Position numbers and translations under genes: made by a program
The notes under the pieces: model-generated
Told to the model about the DNA's origin: nothing
Database searches by the model: none
Seen by the model: only the letters and a program-made list of their open reading frames with translations
NCBI GenBank assembly: GCA_013399875.1
Contig: VXAZ01003464.1
Location: 62,001-126,000, forward strand
Reading direction: 5' to 3'
DNA: 64,000 nt
Origin: Gymnorhina tibicen
Taxonomy: Eukaryota > Chordata > Aves > Passeriformes > Artamidae
Shown: in pieces, positions 12,908-25,205 of the stretch
Layout: each line of letters starts with the position of its first letter
Numbering within the stretch: the stretch's first letter is position 1

Positions 12908-13556
12908 TGTGGTGGTTTAGGCCGAATTCAGGGAAACGTCCAAAAGGAACGTCTCCTCAAAGGAAGGCAGGCCACAACCACCCTTCCCCCCAGCCGGGTT
13001 CGGGAAAAAACAAATTTTCCTTGGAGGAAAGTGAAGGAGAAAATAAAAACTATTTATTTAACAAACACACAGGAAAATAATAATAATAATGCTAAATAAT
13101 AAAATCTCTCACTCTGGAGAGAAAACCTGAAAGATTTTAGAGTCCTTCTGTGGGTGCGGCCTCTCTTCTCCTCCTCGGAGCTGGGTTGGCGTGGGGGGCC
13201 CCCCGCTCCAGGCCGGTGGAAGGTCCCCGGTGGGGTTCTGATATTCTGGTGTTCTGAACAAGTCCAGAAGAGAAGAAGGGAAAAAAACCCAAAGTCCCAA
13301 GAGGAAAAAAAACCTCAACTCTCCGTCCTTCTCTGAAGAAACAGAGCCGTAGAAGCTGACCGAAAAGCCAGAAGCAGTGCTTCCTCTGCCTGCCGCAGAA
13401 GTAGCTAATCTCTGTGTCCTTGAAGCACAAACTGTTTTAAAAAGTTCGCTCAGTTTTTTTCCTCTGTCTCTTGCATCCAGTTTTAAAGGCATAGAAAGGC
13501 TCAGGAATCATGTCTGGGCATAGAGCGGTGGTAGGGGATACAACAGCATACAGTCA
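12908..13556. mobile_element. LTR-like element 'F', about 0.65 kb
   Basis: It starts TGTGGTGGTTTAGGCCGAA, a start that resembles other avian LTRs, including element E. It ends approximately at acagtca. A 4-bp repeat (cccc) flanks it, too weak to count as a TSD. It contains an A/T-rich (aataat) stretch at 13074-13102 and GC-rich sequence at 13150-13240. Confidence 0.5.
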
Positions 13557-15074
13557 CCCCAAGACTGCAGACATTCCCAGCAGCTCCATTTCATCTCCCA
13601 GTAACCTCAGGGGAAAGTCCAGAATGAGGCATCTCTGCTCCTTCCCATACCAGGTTCCATCTGCTGTTCATCTGCTGACATCTAAACTTGGCAGAAAGAA
13701 CATCTCAAGGAGATTAACCTTTGACTGAACCTGGCACTTAACCATTTAATTTTATGGAAAATACCCTCTGGATGGACTTCACTAAAATTCTTGTTGAAGT
13801 AGAACTAAATAATGAAGCTGGGAAAGATGGGGATTTGTAGAGGAAATGCAGAGTGGGCAGGGAGCTCACCCATAGGTACTTGAAGGTAGAAGTGGAGATG
13901 GCAGCGTAGGTGTTCAATGGTGAATTCATACATCTGTGACTCCCTCTGGTATTTCACCCCTTTTGCCCTCCACAAGTTGCTTTTTCCTTACAAATTGTCC
14001 ATACTCTCCTGAGCATGTCTCCTTTGATACCCTCCTCTGTTACATTCCCCTTTGGTGCTTGCTAGTGCACACACTGTGGAGGGACACTTCTTCTGTGTGG
14101 GACCTGCCCATGGTGGACATGTGAAGGCTTGGAGAAGGAGGAATCCAGGGTCACTGTGGAGGGAGCCAGCTAGGGGTGTGGCCTGAGAACCAAGGGGGCT
14201 TCTTAGGAAATTATGGACTTTGATGGCCTCAGCTAGCTACATTTACCCATTGGCTCTTCACCAGACTAGGTGCATTTGATTAATGTCTTCCTCCTAAACT
14301 GACTATCTGAAATATAAGCAAAACTTGACCTTGAAAAGGCATCAAAGCATGTCTTGAGACACATGTGCACATAATGGAAAATTATGCATATTGTGCTGCA
14401 GGAAAAGAATGGAGTATAGGTATGCAGCACAGTTGGAGGGGCTGGATTGCTCACTTCTCTGCTCCCTTTAGCACATGCATTCTGCCCATCTGTTAACACC
14501 TTATTGTGCTGTCTCCTTCTGTTACAACCTTTTCCAGCCACTCTTTCTGCAGTGTAGGGGATATGCTGCCATCAGGACATTGAATGCCTCTCCAAATCTT
14601 CATTTCTTTTAAAGTCAAAGGGACTGCATTGATGAAGAACCCTCTTTTCAACAGAATGCCTTGGCAAACTGCCTCATCCAACCCAATTTGGGCACTAGAT
14701 GCCACACAGGTGAGTGTCTTGACTGGTCTTCTTAAATCTTACTCTGAGTACATCTCCCCAAGGCCCATGCAGAACTATCAGGGAGATCCATAGGTGAATG
14801 GTCACTGCAGTTATGTACCTCACAGAGCTTCAGCTCTGCTCTGCAGATGGTAAAAACAGAAAGTGTGCATGAAAAATTATGTTACTCCATTTCAGGACTC
14901 CTGAACTCTGCAGGACTGACTCATGCTATGCTCCTTCCCATTACTTGTTTTAACTCTTGCAGTTATTGCCTGCCACCATGACAGAATGGAATGACTGATG
15001 CTGTATATATATTAATGATTTGATATTTAATAAGGAACCAGTCATACACCTGCCTAAGGCATTTGGACCTTCTT
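13557..15074. other. Intergenic sequence, nothing recognised
   Basis: Short frames only; no splice-consistent or family-level similarity seen. Confidence 0.5.
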
Positions 15075-15500
15075 ATAGAATCACAGGCAGATTCAGGCTG
15101 GCAGGGACCTCTGGAGGTCACCTTGTATAACCTTCTCCAAGCAGGACTAACTTTGGAGCCAGAGCATCTCTAGCAGGGTTTTGTCCAGTCAGGTTTTGGA
15201 AATCTCCAGGGATGCCGACTCTACCTGCTCTGGGCATCTCCTCCAGTAGCTGATGTTCTCTTTTTTAACAATTTTTTTCTGATGTGCAATCATAGTGCCT
15301 CTCTGTGTGAGCTGCCTCTTGTCCTTGTGCTGTACACCTGTGAGATGAATCTGGTACAATCTTCATTAGGACCGTCCTTTCAGGTAGTTGAAGACAGAAG
15401 TTTGATTGTCCCTAACGCCTCTTTACTTCAACTTCTTGTACATTGTGCGCTCTCGTTCCCAATCATCTTACTGTCCCTCCACTAGATTCTCCAGTTTTTC
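15075..15500 (-). mobile_element. CR1 LINE fragment, 5'-truncated
   Basis: On the plus strand it begins with atagaatcacaggcagattc and caggctggcagggacctctgg, the reverse complement of a CR1 3' end. It continues with diverged CR1 text such as ggaaatctccagggatgccg and caatcatcttactgtccctcc. No open reading frame remains. Confidence 0.8.
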
Positions 15501-16469
15501 AGACCTCCCTTGCCCTGGGGAGCCTCAAGGAGGGCACAATTCAGAGATATGTCTCCAAGGTGCAAAGTCAAGGGTGTTAATCACTTCCTTAAATTTCTGG
15601 CAGTTTTCTCATTAATACTCAGTATGTGCCTGGCCATCTTCATCACCTGGTTGCTCTTTAGACTCTGTCTAAGCTGGTGAAGCTGTTATGCAGAGGGTCT
15701 TTTAAGGGAGCTGCGCCCCATGTAGTTGTCCCCTACTTGTCCTGGTTGCATAGAGTTATTCATACCATGGGCAGGAGCAGATATTTCCCTGTGTAAAAAC
15801 TTCATAAGATCCTTATTGACCCATTCCTCCAGCTTATTGAAACGTCTCTAAATGGCAGCTGTATTTCCCAGGGCTGACTGCACCACGTCTGACACATTCC
15901 TGACCTGTTGGCATGGCTTCTCAGGTTTAAGTCCATATTAACACAGGAGCTGATAGCAGAACACAGCAAGGGTTGTTTAACAAATCATAACTCATTCATG
16001 TAACAATTTATGGCTGTGAAGATATGGAGAGATGGAGAGAGGGTATGCTTTGTCAAGAAATTCTGCAGGGATGGGGTGGTGATGTTCCTGCTACGGAGGC
16101 AGGAGGGGGCCCCAACCTGATGTGGAGTACTAAGACTGGGCAGGGGGGAATGCACTGAACAAAAGGACAAAACCACACTGAAGCCCTGAGCTACAAGGCA
16201 GATCTCCCTTCTCCCAGCACTTACCTCTGCTATTCCCATTTCCATGTGTATAAATATTCTCTCTCCCAGTCCCAGCGTCCCAGGACATGGTCCCAGCAGT
16301 AGGCATCCACTTTCCCTCCTCCGTGAGCTCCAGCCCTTGGCCAGAAGGGAAGAGGCACTAGGGAGGACAACCCCCCACTCCCTGTGTCCCGGTCCAGGTG
16401 AGCCCTTCAGCTTATACCTTGGTTTTGCCATTTGCTTCAGAGACTTGGAAGTGGTGTGATGAGGTCAAA
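15501..16469. other. Intergenic sequence between two CR1 fragments
   Basis: Possibly further diverged CR1 at its left end. The 148-codon reverse frame at 15985-16431 has no recognisable domain and is not called as a gene. Confidence 0.5.
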
Positions 16470-16917
16470 CAGGACCAGCCAGGGAGGGCTACACAGACAG
16501 TGAACGGGCTGGAGGAGAAGCCATATGAGAAATAGCTGAGATCACTGGGTTTGTTCAGCCTGGAGAAGACTGAGGACATTGGGGTCTGTAGATTCCTCCT
16601 GATGGGCAGCGGAGGGGCAGCTCTGATCTCTGCTTTCTGTGACCAGGAACAGGACCCAGGGAATGGCTGGAGCTGTGCCAGATCAGGGTCAGGCTGGATA
16701 TCAGGAAAAGGTTCTTCCCCCAGAGAGCAGTCAGGCACTGAACATGCTCTCCAGGGAATGGGCACGGCCCCAAGGCTGCCAGAGCTCCAGGAGCATTTGG
16801 ACAATGCTCTCAGGGACAGGGCGGGATTGTTGGGGTGTCTGTGCAGGGCCAGGAGTTGGACTCGATAATTCTTGTGGGTCCGTTCCAGCTCAGGGTATTC
16901 TGTGATTCTGTAATTCT
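16470..16917 (+). mobile_element. CR1 LINE fragment, 5'-truncated, with 3' terminal repeat
   Basis: It contains tgttcagcctggagaagactgagg, tggatatcaggaaaaggttc and ggagttggactcgataattcttg, and ends with ATTCTGTG ATTCTGTA ATTCT, the 8-bp terminal repeat typical of CR1. It lacks a poly(A) tail, as CR1 does. It is dead, with no intact reverse transcriptase. Confidence 0.92.
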
Positions 16918-17398
16918 AACCTGAGGATTAACCCAGGGAAGCTGAATGTGGAGGTGCTGTCTAACCCTCTGCACTTCCCTGCTGGGAAGTCATTTGTCTC
17001 CATTTCAGAGAGGATCTATAGATCAAAATTAAAACCATGAGCAACTCTGTGTGGGACCTGGAACCTGATTGCATAGGGCAGTGTCATAATTACAAAGTGT
17101 CGGGGTTTAATGGCGTCTAGCTGGGGGAAAAACTCAGTGTCTGTTTACCGTATTATAAATAGTGATAAAACTGTGTCGCCATAAAGAACTTTCTTCTACT
17201 ATCTTTAAATATTCACAAGCATTTAGTGAAATGCAGAGGGAAATAACTAAATTGTGCATTACTCTGTTTCTAAAGAAGACCTGAAAGGATTAAAAAATCA
17301 GTACTTTTCCCACTTGTTCTTTCTGCTTGCTCTTCCATTAGAAATTCTGGCCCAGTGTATGCAGTTTTTTCCTGGAAGATGCAAAGGTCAACTGGAAA
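16918..17398. other. Intergenic spacer between CR1 and LTR D
   Basis: No gene or repeat recognised. Confidence 0.5.
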
Positions 17399-17403
17399 GC
17401 TGG

Positions 17404-18583
17404 TGTTGGGGTTTTGGGAGCTCCTTTCTTTCATTCTTTTCTTTTCCTCTGGAGGAATTTTTTCCCCATACTAAGGGATAATTGCTGGGTGCTTAAGAGA
17501 GACAAAAGGTCTGGCCACAGGGGGAAGGGGCCTAACTGTCCTCTTTTACTTCGGGTTTTTTTTTCAGGTGGGAGCGGGGATGCCACAAGCTTTGAACTGA
17601 GAAAAAGGTTTGGGTACAGTGCCTAGAGTTCTTAGTTCTCTCGGCATTGAGAGGGGAGGGAGGCTGCAGCCGCAGTGGGGAGGAGTTCGTCGCCACTGCA
17701 GGGTTCTGCCTTCTGCTCCCTTCTTTCTACTGTGAGTGGGAGCTCTGCTTGCTGGAACAGCCGCTGCTCTGGGACCCTATTTTTTAACACCCTACCTCAC
17801 TAAAAAGAAGGAGAGGGACCCTTTCACCATCTGCTCGGGTGCCTCAGGGGGCCCCGGGACGCCAAGCCCGCCTTTCACTGCACTGCTGGGAGGCAGCTGC
17901 CCTGCATCTGCTGTTTCTTTGTTGCTGTTTTGAGCCTTCTCTGCACTGTAGTGCCGCCAGCACCGCACCCCCTGCCTGCCAAGACCTCCCCGGGTTCCCA
18001 CTGGCTGCTGCTCAGGAGTTCGATACATCTTGTCTACCATCCGGGATTTTGTGTTCATCCCTGCTGTTCCAGCTGCTGCTCCCGGGGGTCCTGCTGGGGC
18101 ACCGGGATCGGCTGCCCAGGGGGGTTGTGAAGCCTTTCTCCCATCCCTTCCCAGCCCGGCCCAAGCCGCCATTGCCGCGTGCTCCCTGAGCTCGCTCCGG
18201 AGCGCCCCCTGCAGCCGCGGGGGAACCATCGCACCCACCCTGCCCACTGGTGCCACCAGCGCCCCTGCCGGCCGTGAGCGGAACTGCACCAAAGAGGAAA
18301 GGGCCTGACAGCTGGGAAGGCTGCACTGGGTTCTGATCCTGTTTGGTGTTACTGCCATAGTTATTGCTGTTTTGTTTGCCTTGCTATATAAATTTACATA
18401 TACATATACATACATATATTATATATATATTAGTAAAGAACTGTTATTCCTATTCCTCATATCTTTGTCTGAAGGTCCCTTAATTTCAAATTTATAATAA
18501 TTCGGAGGGAAGGGAGTTACATTTTCCATTCCAAGGGGGGCTCCCGCCTTCCTTAGTAGACACCTGTCTTTCAAACTAAGACA
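17404..18583 (+). mobile_element. Solo LTR 'D' (endogenous retrovirus, 5-bp TSD)
   Basis: The 1180-bp LTR starts TGTTGGGG and ends AAGACA, flanked by gctgg at 17399-17403 and 18584-18588. It is the same family as LTR C along its whole length, including the GC-rich core at about 17640-18310 and a TA-rich tract at about 18384-18431. The 207-residue reverse open frame across it is a by-product of the GC-rich core. Confidence 0.93.
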
Positions 18584-18588
18584 GCTGG

Positions 18589-19428
18589 TCAGACTGTAAT
18601 AATAGAAATTTCATGCAGATGAATCACAAAAATACCCTCTCCAAATCTTTTTTGTCTGTAAGTTTTAAATACAACGAATTAAAAATTGTTTTCAAATAAG
18701 GAAAATTTTCTCAATATTGTGTTATTACTGCCCCTGCATTGCTGCTTCTGTCCTTTGGTGCTGAAAAATCTCTAATTTTGTACATCCTGTGATTTCCCTG
18801 AGCAATCAGAGAGACCAAAGGACACAACAGATACTCTGCAACAATGGCCAGAAGGGCACATTTTAAGCCTCCTTTCTTAGGGCACTGTGGTTATTGTCCA
18901 GAGACCTTGCTTGGTCCATCTGAGTGTGATTTAAAGGGAACTGCAGCACCTGAATTAAGGAAAACCACCAGGATATGTTCCGTAACCTGGTTACATCTAA
19001 GAGTGGAGATGCTGACCATGGTGTGAGCCCCCTGTTCAACCCCAAAGATTCCCACCATGGAGAAAGCACCAACGGACATAAAAATACATTTTGTCAGACT
19101 GTTTTCTGTCCTGGGTTATATTGTCTGTGTCAGTGACATAAAATGTCTGTGCTTCAGCATGTTGAACTCCATATTTCAACAGGCTATGAGATACCCTGTG
19201 GTGCCACAGGTGTTTCAGCAGCCTTGCGGGCAGTGTTGATGCTGCTGCACTCCAGCCCACCCAGAGAGAGCCCATGCTGTGGCACAGGCATCTCGGGATG
19301 GTAAGGAGTGATGAGCTTGGCTGTGGCATTTGTCCTTTCCAATGGCAGGAGCAGGTTAGAGGAGATATGTCCTTTATGCTCAGTTCATGGCCGTGAAGTC
19401 ATGACAGGCTGTTGGTGCTGGAGGACTT
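18589..19428. other. Intergenic sequence between LTR D and LTR J
   Basis: No gene or named repeat recognised. Confidence 0.5.
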
Positions 19429-19434
19429 GGCAAC

Positions 19435-20207
19435 TGTAAGGCCCCAGATCTTGCTCAACGAGTCTCCTAAAAGGGCTGAGATTCTTTTATATACTTCGAG
19501 TCAGACGCATGGGAGGAAATATTGACAAGATATTCCTTAAGAGGTCAAAACAACAAAAACTTTATCGGTAAACTTTAGAAAATCAGAGGACTTTGGCAAA
19601 AGGTTAGAGTAAAATTTGATCAACATAAAGCATTTCACAAAGCATTAACTTAGCCCATTCAACTTAGCAAACTTCAAACCCATCCAATTTTAAATTACTC
19701 AAACTCTGAGAAGGGCTTAGAAGAAAAAAGAGAAAGAGAGAAGAGATACAGAAAAAAATGAATATAGCTACTACTCTTGGTTCCAGCGGTGTTCAGCTGA
19801 AACAAATTCCAAGAGAAGGTAGGGTCAAGATATATGCTTGCCTTGTGCTCTGGCTTAAGTACCCTATGGCTTTCCTGGGCCCTTCCCTCAGGTGGAATTT
19901 TGGTCTGGTGGGCACTCAGGAGCTGGGTTACGGGCTCCAGGGGTGGGTGTGGAGCATTGCCTCCAGTGTGCCAGGGATTGGCAGCCACTGCCAGGCTGGG
20001 ATACTGGCTCTAAGGGGATGGGTGAGGTGTGCAGAGCAGGGCATCACCTTGCCAGGGCAAGGCCCGACCTGCCCCTTCCCCCACACACCCCCAAAATGTT
20101 TTGAGCCAGCAATCCTTCCAGTCCCTCACAGGAAGACACTTCACCTCAGGCAGCAAGAGGTGAGGTACAGTGTGAATGCAGTTCCCGAGTGGAGAAGGGG
20201 TAGTACA
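19435..20207. mobile_element. Probable solo LTR 'J', imperfect TSD
   Basis: The block starts TGTAAGGCCCC and ends AGTACA, so the ends form an inverted TGTA/TACA pair. ggcaac occurs just before (19429-19434) and again at 20209-20214, one extra base away. It contains A-rich sequence with aaaaactttatcgg. Boundaries are plausible but not certain. Confidence 0.5.
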
Positions 20208-20214
20208 AGGCAAC

Positions 20215-21771
20215 CTGCAGTAAGGGGGAGCCATCCTGCAGTGCTCTGACCCTCACTGTCCCCTCACCTTGTCACTGTTCTTGCCAGAGACACTGTGAAG
20301 CCAGGCTGTGATAGTGAAGCCTGGCCAGGCTCTATATCCCACAGGTCTATGTGGGCAGCTGTGTCCAGCATACCTCCAGTGCTAATGCTCAGCCCCCTTC
20401 ATCTCCAGAGACCTGCAGGGAGCTGTGCGCTGTCACACAATCACACACCCACCTACTGCCCTCAGCGAACCACCCACCATGACGATGCACTTGTTTGGTC
20501 TCCAAACAGCCCTTTAGAAGTCCTTGCTAGACTTGAACTATGTATGCCACAAGAGCATCCCCTAACCTTTGCTGCTGTGCACCTACTGTAATCTCCCTGT
20601 AGGTAGCCCAGGTCTTCTCCCCTGCCCGTTGCTCTCTCTGCAGTCCTGTGGAACTGAACAGAATTAGCACAGCCTTAACATTTCACATGACCGTAACTGC
20701 AACAACAGGGCTGTGCACTTTGTCTCCTGCTAATGGCAAGGGGCAGCCCCATCTCCAGAGCCCCACCAGGGACCTGGCCAGGGCAGCTACAGCTACCTCC
20801 TACACATCTGGAGGCCAGAGGAATGTGTCTGGTGCAGCAGTGACATGGGTTTCCTGCCACCTTCTGGGTGGCGGGGGCATGAATAATATGCCAAATTATT
20901 TTCTGTAACATGCAGCAAAGTCAGCATGTGGCAGGAGCCAAGCAAGCCCCTGCTTGCAGGCCCTCAACTAGATTTAGCAAATTAACCAGGTTCTTCCTCT
21001 TGGTGCAGTGAAGACACCACCATCTTCACCACCAGGCAATAACAGACCTTCACACCTCAGCACATGCTGCTGGTCTATGGCTGGAACCATCCCCATCGCA
21101 TACCCAGGGTGATGGTTTAGGCCGCTTTTCCAGTCTGCACGTTAAACCTCCATTAGGACTGGCTGCAGTGAGATTAACACCATTAATGACTACAGTTAGT
21201 GTTATCAAGAGCATCTACCTGGAGTGTGCTGGGTGCTGCTCCCTCTGGATCTGGCAGTGCTGGTCAGGGGGGTCAGTGTGGACTAGGCATTTGCGTTTAT
21301 TTTTTAGCTGGTTTTCAGAAAAATACATGTGTGACTTAAATACAACTTAAACTGCCTGTGACTTTAATCCAAACCTGCCAGCACCGTACCTGAGCTGAAC
21401 TCAGTTACCAAAGCAGGGAGAACAGCATCCAGCTGGGATTTTCTCTACCCTTTCTGCCCACAGGATCTGACCCTCCAGCTGTCCCTCAGGCACCAGTTGT
21501 CTCAATACTTATGTTGTGCTGCTCTTTCCTGTGTTGCCTCTCTTTAGTTGTACTTGCCAGTCATCAAAAGAAGGGCTCAGTGGTTCACCCCACTGAATTC
21601 ACAAGTGATGCCAGCTGCAGCCTGCTCTAGGAGCTGCACCCACTGGCCCCATCGCTGCCAGGCATGCTTGGATCTCCCCACTCCTTCCAGCCATCACATG
21701 TCCCCTTCAATGACTAGACTGTAACAGGTAGTTACTATTTCTCTCTTTTTCATGCTTTTTTTTGGGTATCT
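20215..21771. other. Intergenic sequence, moderately GC-rich
   Basis: At 21111 the text tgatggtttaggccg resembles the start of element F, but the similarity stops at once. No gene recognised. Confidence 0.45.
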
Positions 21772-21776
21772 GCTGT

Positions 21777-22254
21777 TGTCCTAGGTTAAAATATAGATGC
21801 ATTCAAGTATTCTATTACCACCAGCTGTGGGCCATTAGCTGTTATCGCCTGCTAATGACCCACCCCTGATAACAGACAATGGGCCATCAAGAAACCCCCA
21901 CATGACTCATGGACTTCTCTCATCCTACTGTGAGATGCTCCACCCAGGAGGGAGGAGCCAAGCATTCCCACCTGGATATAACTTGCCCTCAGAACTGCCT
22001 AAGTTAGCCCTGTCTACTGAATTACCAGCGGACAAAGCTACCACTGGACCTTCATCTGGAGACCTTCTGTAGGATCATCACTCCAGTTGAGCTACTTCAT
22101 CTGGACTGCTACCACCACTCTAACAGGGTGTCAGGTTGTATCTGACTTTGTCAGTGCTTCTCCTTATATTATTTCATTTGTTTCTAATTTTATTTTCCCA
22201 TTAATTTAGATCCTGACTTGTGATCTCCCACTGGTTTGTTTTCAAACCAACACA
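21777..22254 (+). mobile_element. Solo LTR 'B' (endogenous retrovirus, 5-bp TSD)
   Basis: The 478-bp block runs from TGTCCTAGG to ACCAACACA, flanked by identical gctgt at 21772-21776 and 22255-22259. It shares with LTR A the segments tctattacca, gtgagatgctcc, aagcattcccacctggata and caggttgtatc in the same order. Its 3' third differs from A. Confidence 0.93.
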
Positions 22255-22259
22255 GCTGT

Positions 22260-24674
22260 CTTTACTGCTCAGACTGTGTTCTTGGTTGCCCACTGTACAG
22301 CTCCAGTCCCAGTGCAGGCTGGCCCCATAGGCCCCAGACAGGAGAAGAAATGTTCCTGGGAGAGTCTGCTCTGGCTTCTTTGGGATGCTGAGTCAGGAGG
22401 AAGAGGGCAGGGTCCTAGAACACCCCTTTCTCCCCTGTGGATGCACCCATGCATCTCATTCCAAGAGTTTTTTCCCTCACTGTCTCCCAGACACTCTTGT
22501 ATTCCACCCTCATGGTGGTTACAGCTGCCTTGGGCACAGTTTTTCTCTGGGGAGAAAGGGGGGTGAAGCACAGTAATTTCTACTCAAAAGAAGAGATTAG
22601 TCCTTGGACTCCAGTACTCACTATGGTTCAGGACATGGTGCCTAGTCTTCTCCACACCAAGGTCCCTCCCTCCCCCACAAACCCGTGAGTCATGCAGCCC
22701 CCACTGACCTTCCCCACTGCCAACCCCCACACCACACCTGGAGCAGGTGGGTACTGAGCAACCAGGCTCTCCAGGCTCAGATTTGACTTGGGGGCACCAA
22801 AGCTAGCACTGTTTGTGAGGCAGACCCTGGGGCAAGCCCACCAACAGCACTGCAGCCTGTGGGACTCAAAGGTCCCAGCACAGCATGGGGAGTGAAAAGC
22901 ATGAGGATGTGAGCACAGGAAGGGGAGCAGTGTTCTTTATGCTTTAACCATTTTTACTTTGAGCAAACTGTGACAGGGCTAACCCATTTGGGGCTTTACT
23001 GAGCTCTTCTCATCACTTCTCCACCACCTATCCACTGCCTCTCCAAGATCACCATTTTCTACTGTAAATGCTACATTCAGGCCCAAAGTGGCAGCATCTG
23101 GTCCTGTTTCAGAGGCAGTCAGACACCAGGCAACACCTGTGGCAGCTGAACTAAACAATGTGAAATCATTCAAGTGGAAAACCAGAGTGACTTTCAGCAG
23201 CCAAACTGCTGAATTTGTTTCCAAGGCCCAAGGTTCCCTCTAGAGATGCCTAGAGTACCATGAGCCCACACCTGCCTGGAACCTTTTGGACCTTCTTATT
23301 TCCTGTTACATTTGAGCATTACCAGAGGGAAGGCTTTCCCAGCCTAACAGTCCCAGAGACAGGATGAGAAAGACAAGGAATCTCATCCCTAGGAATAAAT
23401 CCTTCCTTAGTCACATGGGTCCAAAGAATGTGCTGTGACAAAACATTCTCCACAGGGCTCATGTCCACAGCTGTAATTCCGTATTTGCCTTGCTCCCTTC
23501 TCTCAGGATATTAAACTCCATGATCTTACAGATTCTGCTGCTATTTGCAATGGCTAATCTCCACCAGTTCTTCCTTGCACCCAAGTGAGAGACCCAGCAG
23601 TGAATCTCCTGGTTCACTGATTCCCAGCACAGAGAGGGGGTCTCCTGGACTGACTGCACCCAGCCCCACTGCCCCTCTGCACCACTGGGGTGGGTGAGGT
23701 TCCTGATGAGCACCAAAGGTTTCACATGCTTCCTTTCCTTGATCTGCATGGGTCCATCCTCTGAGCCTCACCTACCAGCTCTTGCTGGCCCATCACGTGT
23801 CCCCAAGCCCAGCTGTGCACAGAGCACCCACCCTCCCCTTGTCCCTCCCTGCCAGCACCACATGAGCCATCACACCTACAGCACTGTTGTCTCTCCTCAA
23901 AAGTCCTTATTCCTTAGACTCAGTAAATGGATGTTAAAATAAACCAGATATTAATATTTGAATGAAACAAACTGAAGGGCTGCATGCTTTGCAAACTTTA
24001 TGGAATTGGTGTCACTGTGCTTGAATTGGTGCTTTGCCCACAGCAAACCCTGACGTGGTTTTGTGTTGAGATGTGCACTGAGGGACTACTGAGGGGAAGA
24101 ATACTGGAGCTCTCTAGCCCAGGAGCTGTGACCAGGGTTAGTTAACTCAGCAAAGACATGATGGATTCAACTATCCACCTGCCCTTTCCCTCTCACTAGC
24201 TCAACCAAGGAAACCCTCAGGCCTTCACCCACAGCCCTCGCCCCAGAGCTGTGGGATCCCCACTCATGCTGAGGGGCTCCCTAGACCATGTCCTTGAGCA
24301 CACAAAAGCTGCCCACTGGGTGCTTCTGGATTCCCTTCTGGTTCCAAAGGAAGATAATTTTGTGCCTGCTGTTTCCACATTGGCATGATTCAGCTGTTTT
24401 ATCTGCAACTGGAGGTCCACAATAAATCTATGCTTTCCATCAGGTTGCTCCCCAAACCAGTTTTTCCTATTCTGTCCTTATGCATTGATTATTCCAGTGA
24501 TGGGAAGACAACCGGCAGCATATCTCCCAAAGAGCTTCCAGTTGCGTTCAGATAGATCTCCAGTTTGTCCATGAAAGCTGGAACTTTAATCTTGTCTTTA
24601 CAGTTTGTCATAACTTAATGCCTTTTTCAAATTACTGCCTGCTCCATATTACATCTTCTGCAATGGCACTGGTT
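22260..24674. other. Intergenic sequence between LTR B and LTR G
   Basis: No gene, RNA or named repeat recognised. Confidence 0.5.
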
Positions 24675-24680
24675 GTTAAC

Positions 24681-25199
24681 TGTTGTAGTCCCCGAGCCAC
24701 CAGTTGGAATGGCTGGGGGACCAGGGAGCCCAGGAGCTCAGTGGTGGGTGAATTCAGAGATCTAACACCCCCCACAAGTCAGTTGGTAGGATCCCTCTCA
24801 CCTGGTCTTGTGACCTGTGTGAGGACGGTCCCCCCGGTTGGTCAGCAGCCAGAGGGTCACTCTAACCTTGGGTCACACCGCATTGGCCCTCAGCTGCTGT
24901 CCCTCCCCTGTCTGTGCCCCTTGATAAGAACCTGTTGGGCGGAGGCCCGGTCTCTTGCTACCTGGCCTGCTTGGGAGCTGGTCAGAAATAAACATCGGAT
25001 TCCTCGCAAGGGCCGCCTCTGACTCTGCTTCTGATACCACCAGAGCTAACAAGCTCTGTGTGAGCGTGGCCGCGTGCCGCTATCGCACGGGTGAGAGAGA
25101 AGCTGCATGCGAGGTGCTGAACACCGCCAGGAGTTCCTGAGCTAGGATCTCTTAGGGACAAACTGCAGCCTCTACCACGCGCCAAGCCACACAACAGCA
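24681..25199 (+). mobile_element. Solo LTR 'G' (ERVK-like, 6-bp TSD)
   Basis: The 519-bp block starts TGTTGTAGTCCCC and ends CACACAACAGCA. It is flanked by an identical 6-bp duplication, gttaac, at 24675-24680 and 25200-25205. An AATAAA at 24987-24992 sits where an LTR polyadenylation signal should. A 6-bp TSD is the ERVK/betaretrovirus pattern, different from the 5-bp TSDs of LTRs A-D. Confidence 0.9.
24987..24992 (+). promoter_or_regulatory. AATAAA polyadenylation signal of LTR G
   Basis: Canonical hexamer about two thirds into the LTR, giving its transcriptional orientation as plus. Confidence 0.7.
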
Positions 25200-25205
25200 G
25201 TTAAC

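Noticed and set aside
17792..18415. 207-codon reverse open frame
   Set aside because: It lies wholly inside solo LTR D, whose ends are fixed by a TSD, and tracks the GC-rich core. No domain is recognisable.
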